64,000 nt of DNA from positions 372,001 through 436,000 of the forward strand of contig WNYE01000021.1 in assembly GCA_021396245.1 (NCBI GenBank). The letters are read 5' to 3'. The first letter of the stretch is position 1. Each line of letters opens with the position of its first letter. The position numbers were made by a program, and so were the translations under genes. Source of the stretch: Sporothrix humicola. Lineage: Eukaryota; Ascomycota; Sordariomycetes; Ophiostomatales; Ophiostomataceae. The notes under the pieces were generated by a model that saw only the letters and a program-made list of their open reading frames with translations, had not been told where the DNA came from and made no database searches. Shown here one piece after another: positions 55,918-64,000 of this stretch.

Positions 55918-56922
55918 ATGACCGCCGAAACGGGACTTTCTCCGGAGCAGGTGGCCACTTTTGACCGCGATGGCTACCTTATCATCCCCGATGCACTGCC
56001 ACCAGCTGCCGTGGCAGCCCTTCTCCAGGAAACGCACCGTTTGCTCGCCGAAGACTTTACGCTCGAGGGCCATCCCTTGACGAAATTCCAGACTGGCGGC
56101 GACGACGGCCAAGAACACGTTGGCGACGACTATTTTCTGGGATCGGGCGACCAGGTGCGCTTCTTTCTCGAGGAGGATGCCTTTGATGCAACGACCGGCA
56201 AGCTGGCCAAGCCCAAGGAGCGCGCGGTCAACAAGATCGGACACTATCTGCACGTCCTGAACCCGGTTTTTGCAAATGTTACGAAAAGCACACAGGCCAC
56301 AGATGCATCCGCACCTGGTCCCCAGTTATCATCGGCCTTTGCCGAGGCCCTACCCGTCGGACCGATCACGCGGAGCCTCGGCTTTCGCGACCCGCGATGC
56401 CTGCAGAGCATGATCATCTGCAAACAGCCCGAGATTGGCGGCGCTGTGCCGCCGCACCAGGACTCGACTTTTCTGTACACAGACCCGCCGAGCGCCGTGG
56501 GATTCTGGTACGCGCTCGAGGACGCCACCGTGTCCAACGGCTGCCTGTCCTTCTGGCCCGGCTCGCACAAGACGGCGCCAGTGCGCAAGCGTCTGATGCG
56601 TCGGGACGATCGGACCGGCACCCACATTGTCGACAACCCAGGCCCACAGTTCCCGAAACACGTGGGCCAGGCCAAGCTGGACGAAAGCCAGCTTATTTCG
56701 CCAGAAGAGGAGGATGATGCTAGCAAATATGTGCTGGGCGAGGTCAAGGCCGGCTCGCTGGTGCTGATCCACGGCAATCTGCTGCACAAGAGCGAGAAGA
56801 ACACGAGCGACAAGGGCCGCATTATCTACACATTCCACGTCATCGAGGGCGAGGGCACGACCTACGACAAGAAGAACTGGCTGCAGCCGCCAGCCGAAGG
56901 TTTTACGAAACTTTATGCGTGA
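55918..56922 (+). CDS. Phytanoyl-CoA dioxygenase (PhyH) family protein
   Basis: Single exon, 334 residues, start aacatcATGacc. It is a non-haem Fe(II)/2-oxoglutarate oxygenase of the PhyH family. The N-terminal helix TFDRDGYLIIPDALP is a family hallmark. The metal site is H180 and D182 in PPHQDSTF, and a distal His near 290 in NLLHKSEKN. PGSHK and GRIIYTFH complete the core. Length and motifs match PHYHD1-like proteins rather than peroxisomal phytanoyl-CoA hydroxylase; no PTS1 (the end is FTKLYA) or obvious PTS2 is present, so cytosolic localisation is likely. The substrate is not known. Confidence 0.92.
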   Translation: MTAETGLSPEQVATFDRDGYLIIPDALPPAAVAALLQETHRLLAEDFTLEGHPLTKFQTGGDDGQEHVGDDYFLGSGDQVRFFLEEDAFDATTGKLAKPKERAVNKIGHYLHVLNPVFANVTKSTQATDASAPGPQLSSAFAEALPVGPITRSLGFRDPRCLQSMIICKQPEIGGAVPPHQDSTFLYTDPPSAVGFWYALEDATVSNGCLSFWPGSHKTAPVRKRLMRRDDRTGTHIVDNPGPQFPKHVGQAKLDESQLISPEEEDDASKYVLGEVKAGSLVLIHGNLLHKSEKNTSDKGRIIYTFHVIEGEGTTYDKKNWLQPPAEGFTKLYA

Positions 56923-57293
56923 GAGGGGAAGGGAATGACTATTTATAAATAAGAACAAGGGCAAGAGCAAGAACAATACATGATATCACGACTAGCTTAA
57001 ACTATTGAAGGAGAATAATAAAGACCTTGATAAAAATTAATGAAACAACATAGGAACTAATAAAACTGTCGAGTAAAACTGTTGGTGGTACACATGTGGC
57101 CGCTCTTCACCGAGACCAGCATCATTCTTTCTCGGGGTCTTCCTTTGCCCGTTTGCATCTGCCCTTTGGCTCTTCTTCCACACTGTCCACGTTCTATCTC
57201 TCTAGGCTGTACACCCTTCGCCTTTGGCCGCTTTTCCAACTGCATTTTCTAAGTGCTCTGCATCGCATCTCCTCCTACCCAAGACTTGCTCCA
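56923..57293. other. Convergent 3' intergenic region
   Basis: 3' flanks of the PhyH and HRP1-like genes; A/T-rich near 56940-57060. Nothing else was seen. Confidence 0.5.
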
Positions 57294-60200
57294 CTATCTC
57301 GAGTATGGGTGGTAGCCGCGGTTGCCGCCACCGCCGCCACGCCCGCCGCCGCGGTAGTTGGCCCCGGGACGTCCCGCATTCTTCGGCCCAGTAGGCGCGT
57401 TGGCTGGCGGTGCGTTGTTGGGGTCCATGGGACCGCGGTTGTTGTTGTTCTGGTTGTTGTTGCGGTGGAATCCGCCGCGGCCGCCCTGATGGTGGTTTCC
57501 ACCGTTGTTGCCGCCGTTTCCGGGGCCGCCTGCGCCTCCATTGCTTCCATCGTCAAAGGCACCGTCGCCGCCATGGTTTCCTCCCCAGGGCGACTGGCCG
57601 CCATTGTTGCTGCCGCCGCCCGTGGCGCTACCAGGACCGCCGCCGCCGGGACCGACACTACCGCCCCGCTGGCCCTGTTCGTACTTGTTCTGTTCGAACA
57701 TTTGCTGATCCATGGCGTTGTTGAAGTTGTTGCGACCGCCAGGGCCACCAGGGCCGCCGGGACCGTTGGGTCCGCCGCCAGGACCGCCCTGGAACTGCTG
57801 CTGGTTCATCATGCCAGGCATCATTCCGGGCATCATGCCGGGGCCACCAGGTCCACCAGGGCCGCCAGGACCGCCGCCGTTGCGCATCATTTGCTGCTGC
57901 ATTTGCATCATTTGCATCATTTGGGGGTTCATATTGCCCATGCCGCCGGGGCCCATTCCGCCCATACCACCTGGGCCCATGCCTCCCATGCCGCCCATGC
58001 CAGGCATATTCGGCATGTTGGGCATGTTGGGCATCCCGCCGCCGCCGCCCATACCGCGGTTCATCGCCATTTGCTGCTGCATCACGGCAAAATACTGCTG
58101 CATGCGCTGCCAGTACTGGGCCATGACTTGGGGGGTCATACCGCCAGCCATACCGCCGTTCCCGCCGCCACCCATCTGGTTGTTGCCGCCCTGGTCGTCG
58201 TAGCCACCGCCCATGGGGCCCTTGCGGAACTTGTTGTTGCCGCCTGGGCCGCCACGGCGGTTGTTGTCGTCGTCCTCGCGGAGGTTGCCACGCGGCTGAG
58301 CTTTCTTGACCTCAATGGGCTTGCCGTGAATCTCGAGGTCGGTGGACAGGCAGGCGTCGACGCCGGCATCAGACTCGAACGTGACAAAACCGAAACCGCG
58401 CGGCCGGCCAGTGTCTTTGTCGATCATAAGGGTTGCGTCAACAACGCGGCCGAACTGCGCAAAGTAGTCCTTGAACTCTTGCTCGGTAGTCTCCTGGGAC
58501 ACGCCGCCGACAAAGATCTTGGCGGTTTTCTCCTGTTCTTCGCGGGGGATGGCACGCTTCGGATCGATCTGTAGAGAGAGGGTCAGTATATGCGGTCATT
58601 GTGTCATTGTGGCATTGTTGTGGACGTCTTGTTATACGTACGATCTTGCCGTCCAGGAAGTGCTCCTTGACCATAACAATGTTGACCGTTTTGGGGTCCT
58701 TGAACGTCAAGAAGCCAAAGCCGCGCGACCGACCGCTGAGGCCATCCCGCATAACGGTGCATTCAAGAACCTCGCCGAACTGTGAAAAGTAGTCCCGGAG
58801 TGATTCTGTGGAAGTGCGTTAGTGGGCTATATTTAAAGTGTAATGTGTTTTTCGTGAAAGGAGTGACTTACGGTCGGTTGTCTCCCAGTTTAGGCCGCCG
58901 ATAAACATCTTGCTGTTGAACGTTAGCATTGATCATAATTGTCGAGGGCAGGAGAACAAAGCAGGACGATGATTGGCATGAGTAAGAAAGCAAAACAAAT
59001 AGACCCAAGCTGCACTGCAACCGAGTAGAAACCGCAAAAGCAGAAACAAAGACACATACGCAAGGCGGCGACGGACGGTCTGGCTATCGACCTCGGGCTC
59101 CGGAGGACGAACACTTGTCGCCCAGCTCCCATGGCCAGGAAGAAGCGGCAGGAAAGCAGTTTGGTGAGTGAAGATATCATCCACGTCTTCCACCTCCTTA
59201 TAGTCAAAGCAGAAAATTTCGGGACTGCCCCAGAGCGAGGAGGACGAGGACGAGGAGACATCGCTCCACGGGTCACTTAGAAGCTGGTTGTTCCGCGAGT
59301 AGGGAACCATGGTGGCAATGCGGTGTTGGGAATTTGGGATATAGAGTTTGTTGTGAGTTGCGACGAAGGTTCCCGGCCATCATTGGGACGAGAGATTGGA
59401 AAAGTTGTGCATGGAAAAGAAAGGGAAGGGAAGGAAAGAAGGAAAGCACCGAGAAAAAGACAGGGGAAACATTATGTGTTGGGACGGAAACGTGAAATAA
59501 AGTTGGCCAGATATTGTGACAGCAAAGTGAGGAAGAGGTGAGGGCGGAGTGAAAGTGAACGTGAAAATGAACGCCATGTGCTGTGGAGGGTGCGGCCTAA
59601 CGCAGAAATTGAACACACGGACGGCGGGCGACAAAACGACATAGAAAGACACAAAAAGACACAAAACAATCAGGACGCCCCGAGGCAGGCACCACGCATC
59701 CTTGAACAGAATTGTCTGACCGCTGGATGCCGTTGTGGTGATACCTCGAAATCGCCGTTCTGTTTTCGCCTGTTTTCTTTTTCAGTATGTCCGGGACTCC
59801 AATTTTTTTCTTTGACTGTTTTCTTGAAGAGCTGTCTGGCTGTCTGCTTCTGCGGATATGCTGTCTGCTTGCTGTCTTCTGTCTGCTGTCTTTATCTGTC
59901 TTTGTGCTCTTTGGCAAGCCGTGGCTAACGAATAGCTAGGTAACTGGTAACTTATCTGAAGTGCCTGTGCCTGTCTGTGCCTGTCTGTGCCTGTGTCTTT
60001 GACCTGCCTAGCTCTCGAATACAACAAAACAAACAAGGAGACAGCAGGCGTCTCGTCTTTGGCCACTCAGCGCACAAAACGATCTGTCTGCGCCAATTTG
60101 CCTTTGATTCTCTAAGCTCCGCCACGGGAGTAAGTGAGTAGACCTCTCATCTGTCTATGGGCAGATATAACAACGAGTATAGAGAGAAGGTAGAGAGAAG

Positions 60201-61167
60201 AAACACATCTGTGCTAATGCACAACGAAACATCTCCGCCCTGTTGGCTAGAGTAGGGGCTCGAAATGCTCCCTTTTCTTCTTGTTGGCACGGCCATAGCC
60301 AGCTCAAGGTTCAAAAGATGGCCCCCAAGGGTATCATCCACCGGATCCCTGATAATACTTTCCTTTGTTTCCCACTATTCCCCTGCTTTCAAGCCTCTTT
60401 TTCTCTTTCTTTCTGTCTATACCACTGCCCGAGACCAACAGATTCCGCCTCTTCCAACCGAATCCGCAAATGCGCAAATGGGGGTATCAAATCCGCACGC
60501 AAGGAGAACAGAATCAAGCAACAAACAATGGAACAAAACGCTCGGGGGAGTCGCTCAAACGAGAGAACCTGGAATCAATGCCGCAATCATCGTCACAAAG
60601 GAAATATACATACCCGTCTTCTTTCGAGTTGGATCCGCCAACCTTGGCCGCAGGTTGCCCTGCCCGTGGGCCGCCAGCAAAGCCGCCGCCGCCACTTGGT
60701 TGCGGCGTGCCTTCTGACTGCTGGCCAGCGCCGCCGGCACCCAAGCCAGCACCTGCACCGGAGCCCGTGTTGTTACTGGTGTTGCCGTTGCCGAGGTTGA
60801 AATCCACGTCATCATCATCGTCATCATATTGCATGCTGTCGTCGTAGTCGCCTCCGCCCTGGCCGCCGTCGTCGCCATAGTCGTCTTGGCCTTGGCCCGC
60901 TGGTTGTGGTGCCGCGGTTGGCTCGGCTGCGGGCGGCGGTGGTGCTTGTGCGGGAGCTGCTGCCGCTGCCCTTGATGCAGAGGGCTCGTCGTCGTTATAG
61001 CTGGGTGGGAAGCAAGAGTTAGCAATGCGAACGATGCGCCGGAACTGTCTTGTTCCATCAGGCTCCATCGAGCTCCGGCTGGCCTAGACTGCTGCTTCCA
61101 CGATGGAATCGATGGGTACTTACAGATCGGCGAACAGCTCGTCGTCAAAATTCTCCGGCTCCGTCAT
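57294..61167 (-). CDS. HRP1/Nab4-like two-RRM hnRNP (distal-start isoform)
   Basis: Five exons: 61124-61167, 60614-61000, 58872-58912 (41 nt), 58642-58805, 57294-58568; 636 residues. Introns are 123, 1701, 66 and 73 nt. All joins keep frame and rebuild two tandem RRMs: RRM1 (MFIGGL, RSRGFGFLTF) from about 145 and RRM2 (IFVGGV, RPRGFGFVTF) from about 230, linked by DPKRAIPREEQEKTAK. This is the hnRNP A/B-Hrp1 pattern; yeast Hrp1 binds the UA-rich efficiency element in mRNA 3' processing and shuttles with mRNA. The N-terminus (MTEPENFDDELFADL) is acidic and Pro/Ala/Gly-rich. The last 300 residues are Gly/Met/Asn/Gln-rich and end in RGG-type GGRGGGGGNRGYHPY. The 1.7-kb intron holds an alternative first exon (listed separately). 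Confidence 0.9.
59060..59310 (-). CDS. Alternative first coding exon of the HRP1-like gene
   Basis: A 251-nt exon inside the 1.7-kb intron. Its ATG at 59310 has a near-ideal start context (GCCACCATGG). It reads 83 codons, MVPYSRNNQLLSDPWSDV then a Ser run and an acidic DYKEVEDVDDIF, ending SQTVRRRL. The donor GTATGT at 59059 leaves the exon in phase 2, exactly like the distal exon, so joining to 58912 gives LAKMFIGGLNW in frame. The shorter protein would be 576 residues, sharing both RRMs and the tail but with an 84-residue different N-terminus. Use of this exon is inferred from sequence only. Confidence 0.68.
59311..60613 (-). promoter_or_regulatory. Upstream part of the long HRP1 intron / proposed internal promoter
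   Basis: If the exon at 59060-59310 is a first exon, its promoter lies here. A TATA-like AACTCTATATCCC (sense strand) is at about 59336-59348, some 30-40 bp before the ATG, and may be leader or core promoter. Further upstream, 59828-60000 is dense in sense-strand GACAG and GCACAG repeats. No other coding frame is convincing. Confidence 0.4.
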
Positions 61168-62203
61168 TGTTGCTGGTGGTTCTCTTCGGAATTGTTGATT
61201 CTCGTCGTCGCCGCAAGCTTTGCGCAATCGTCACAGGCCTCCAAATAGGCCCTGTATCGTACAACAGGTGTAATCGTACAGTTTGAAAAGGAATAGGGTC
61301 GCGAATTGATACAAAAATCGATAAAGAAACAAACAACAGTCGTCGAACAAACGTCGGATTGGCGATGGTTTTGGAAAAGGAATGAAGAATCAAGGAGAGA
61401 AAGCGACGCGGTAGCTCGCAGGGCGGAGAAAAAAAGGGTGAAGAGCAACTGGGCCTGGACTGGGCGCAATCGCTCCTTCCATCCCAATTCCTGGCTCCCC
61501 TCTCCACTTGCTCACTAGGCCTGTAGTGAACAGGGAAGGAGCTATGGAGCCGCAAGCTTTCCCTTTTCTGCCTGAGGTGTTAGGCTCCAGCAACCAGCAC
61601 CTGCAATTCCCCGCTGCGCAATTCCAAACGTACTGTGCGGGAAAGAGCCACCGACTGTGGTACACACGGCCCACCTGCCTCAACAGCGCACATGCACATC
61701 CCCGCGTGCGACTTGGCCCCAAACCGGCTAGCGGGGCTCTCTCTCAACAACGGCCAATTCACCGTTCTGCCGCCCGCGTCTCGAACCACTACGAAAGTAG
61801 CCAAAGGACAGTGTAGACGAACAAGACGACCTACAAGCACGACGGAAGCGGCCATCATCTGGTGCTACAGTTTTCTTTAAGCTTCACGACAACGACCACG
61901 ACCATCAAGCATCGCCGACAAACTGCAGCAGGCCCTGCAGATCAGTCCCCCTCTCGATCGACAAAGCTCAGACTCCATCTAATCTCTCTGGCTGTCTCTT
62001 GACCTTCTCATTGATCCCCGCCAAGGACTCGCCCCCCTCCTTTTGCATCGTGTTCTCTGCTCTCCCAGCCTTCCACGTTCACCGTCACTTGCGACAGATC
62101 CCGACCACCCTTCCTCTGAAGCCGTCCCATACACAATGAGCATATGAATACAGCTCGGTGACCGCCCCAGAAGAAGAGCCGTCCCTCTAGTGCTGAATCC
62201 GAG
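61168..62203. promoter_or_regulatory. Bidirectional promoter region of the HRP1-like and GYP1-like genes
   Basis: 1,036-bp spacer upstream of both divergent genes. No gene or RNA was recognised in it; frames on both strands lack signatures. Confidence 0.45.
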
Positions 62204-64000
62204 ATGTTCGGTTCCTCGGGCGGCGGCAAGAAGCCGTCGAACCATCAGGTGAGCTAGCTTGTTGCATTGCCGTTTGGAAAGAAGGATTGGGCATTGGTGA
62301 GCAAGGGGGAAAGAAAGGAACGGAGTTACTGACAAGCTTCCAGCAGCAGCAGCAGGAAATGGTCCAAGTTGGTAGGTTATCGTCGACGTCACATGGAACA
62401 GCAGGCTAGGAATCTTGTTATGCTAACTCTTCTGTCCTCGAACAGATAGAGCCGAGTAAGTCTTGGGAGGCTCTTCAACCTACATCCCTCTCCTCCTCCT
62501 CCACCTCGTCACTAACAACCTCTTTCCAGCTCCACATCACCATTCTGGAGAGCACCGAACCGTGAGGCAGCTCCTAAGACAAGCTCCGATAGCGGCGGCC
62601 GGCGTGATCCCGGCATTGTTGTCGGTGCAGCCTACTCACATGCGGACATACTCAAGTTTGACTCTCTGTACGTACTGGGCACTCCAATTATGTGCTTACG
62701 GGGTCTAGCTTCTAACATCTCTAGAAATATATCCAGCTCCTCCTCTGGACGGCCACGAACGCCACCCTCCTCCTCGAACAAGCAGCACGCCGCCTCCAAC
62801 AGCCACGGCGCATCATCTCCAAAACACGCAACGTCAAAGTCGAACCCGCGGAACTATAAGAGCTTTCTGACCAACACCGACGACGACTGGAACGCCGACG
62901 AGTCGGAGGATGTGTACGGCTACGACGAAGACGATGGCGACGACTTTGGGCTGCCGAGCCTGTCCAACATGAAGCGGAGGACAAGGCGGATGGCGGCCGC
63001 AGCAGGAGGAGGAGGAGCTGATAGCCCAGCGGGAAGCAGTCGCGGGCCGACAGTACCAAGTCGAGGCCTAGGCGGGCGCGGCAGTGTCAGTGGCAGTCTT
63101 GGCGGTAGTTTCGGCGGCAGCCACGGCCACGGCACGAGCCACAGCATATCTCTAGCGACTCTCGACCACGACGACCTTGGCGACGACCTGGCCTCGCCCC
63201 TCGGCGGACTGCAGACGCGACGCTACTCGAATAGTGCCGACATCGCCGTCGAACGGCCCGCACCATCGTACCCGGTTCCCAAGAAGAGCGAGGGCAAGAT
63301 CTTGCGGCCACAGTATAAGGACATTCTGCGCGACCCGGCCAACGCTTTGCACCTGATCGACCACACACCCATTCCGCCGAACGCGAGCACAAAAGAGATC
63401 GAGGCGATCAACTCACGAATACACCGCATCAACCGCTTCAAGAAGCTACTGCAGGCATCGACCATCCCACTTCCCGATCTACGGTCTCTAGCATGGTCTG
63501 GCATTCCGCAAGAAGTGCGCGCCATGACGTGGCAGCTGCTCCTGAGCTACCTCCCGACAAGTAGTGAACGCCGGGTGGCCACACTAGAGCGGAAACGCAA
63601 AGAATACCTGGACGGTGTGCGGCAAGCCTTTGACCGGGGCGGCGCCGGTGGAAGTGGTGGATTGTCTGGCAGCTCTGCCGGTCAAAAGTCAGCAAGCAAC
63701 ACACCGTCGAGCAACCGTGGCCGTGGGCTGGACGAGGCCGTGTGGCACCAGATCAGCATTGACGTGCCGCGGACCAACCCGCACATTGAGCTCTACGGCT
63801 ACGAGGCCACACAGCGGTCGCTCGAGCGGATCTTGTACGTCTGGGCCGTGCGGCACCCGGCGAGCGGCTACGTGCAGGGCATCAACGATCTGGTGACGCC
63901 GTTTTGGCAGGTGTTTCTGGGCGTCTACATTGCCGACCCGGACATTGAGACGGGCATGGATCCGGGTCAGCTGCCGCGGGCCGTGCTCGACGCGGTCGAG
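62204..64000 (+). CDS. GYP1: GYP1-type Rab GTPase-activating protein (TBC domain), partial
   Basis: Five exons seen: 62204-62248, 62344-62371, 62446-62455 (10 nt), 62530-62667, 62725 to the window edge; 499 residues so far. Introns (95, 74, 74, 57 nt) have canonical ends and CTGAC/CTAAC branch sites. The start MFGSSGGGKKPSNHQ has a good context (gagATGt). The N-terminus is Gln/Ser/Gly-rich and acidic. The TBC domain begins near residue 360 and shows the three GAP fingerprints: GIPQEVRAMTWQLL, the Arg finger in ISIDVPRTNP, and the Gln finger in SGYVQGINDL. These belong to the Gyp1/TBC1D22 clade, which in yeast acts on Ypt1 at the Golgi. The C-terminal half of the domain lies beyond the window. 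The acceptor before CAGCAGCAG is a tandem AG site, so one Gln may be optional. Confidence 0.9.

Noticed and set aside
57096..58574. 492-codon plus-strand open frame rich in Ala/Val/His
   Set aside because: It is the antisense of the Gly-rich HRP1 tail; the composition follows from complementing GGN and CAG codons and no family signature exists.
1..64000. CRISPR array, operons or bacterial-type signals
   Set aside because: Introns, fungal families and RIP show eukaryotic DNA; none of the repeats has the regular spacer pattern of a CRISPR array.
1..64000. tRNA or 5S rRNA genes
   Set aside because: A visual search for B-box-like GGTTCGAATCC and 5S-type motifs found no convincing candidate; a covariance-model scan would be decisive.

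Overview
The window is nuclear DNA from a filamentous ascomycete, most likely a Sordariomycete. Ophiostomatales would fit, but no species can be named. The evidence is short spliceosomal introns (about 50-150 nt, GTRNGT donors, CTAAC/CTGAC branch sites just before the AG), 18 ordinary fungal genes on both strands, and a retrotransposon wrecked by mutation typical of repeat-induced point mutation (RIP). Most genes are spliced. Exon joins below were worked out by hand from frame continuity, splice signals and protein-family knowledge. CDS starts are ATG codons chosen by context.

Layout. 0.5-12.3 kb: MFS transporter (-), RRP7 ribosome-biogenesis factor (+), ADIP-domain spindle-pole protein (+), F-box/TPR protein (-). 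12.3-15.95 kb: a gene-free block of minisatellites and simple repeats. 15.96-20.5 kb: a large unrecognised membrane protein gene (-) carrying an in-frame TAG. 22.3-29.4 kb: SPC105/KNL1 kinetochore scaffold (-) and an ERD2-type KDEL receptor with a long tail (-). 32.5-40.3 kb: secreted LicD-family protein (+), AME1/CENP-U-like inner-kinetochore protein (+), twin-CX9C DUF3128 protein (-), ribosomal protein uS17/RPS11 (-). 40.8-52.5 kb: GH76 mannanase (-), a complete but RIP-mutated LTR retrotransposon (43918-49002), a 2OG-Fe(II) oxygenase (-) and an SDR (-). 54-64 kb: mitochondrial-type adenylate kinase (-) divergent from a PhyH dioxygenase (+), an HRP1-like two-RRM hnRNP gene (-), and a GYP1-type Rab GAP (+) running off the right edge.

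Functional themes are mostly housekeeping: ribosome synthesis (RRP7, RPS11), chromosome segregation (SPC105, AME1-like, ADIP protein), secretory traffic (ERD2, GYP1), cell-wall or glycan work (LicD, GH76) and mRNA 3' processing (HRP1). The 40.8-52.5 kb part, with the transposon and three enzyme genes, looks most accessory.

Best leads: (1) the HRP1-like gene has an unusually long 1.7-kb intron containing a second, in-phase first exon with a strong start context, which predicts two protein N-termini; (2) the membrane-protein gene is cut by an in-frame TAG right after a transmembrane helix; (3) the transposon shows RIP-type damage that stops almost exactly at its LTRs and spares CpG.
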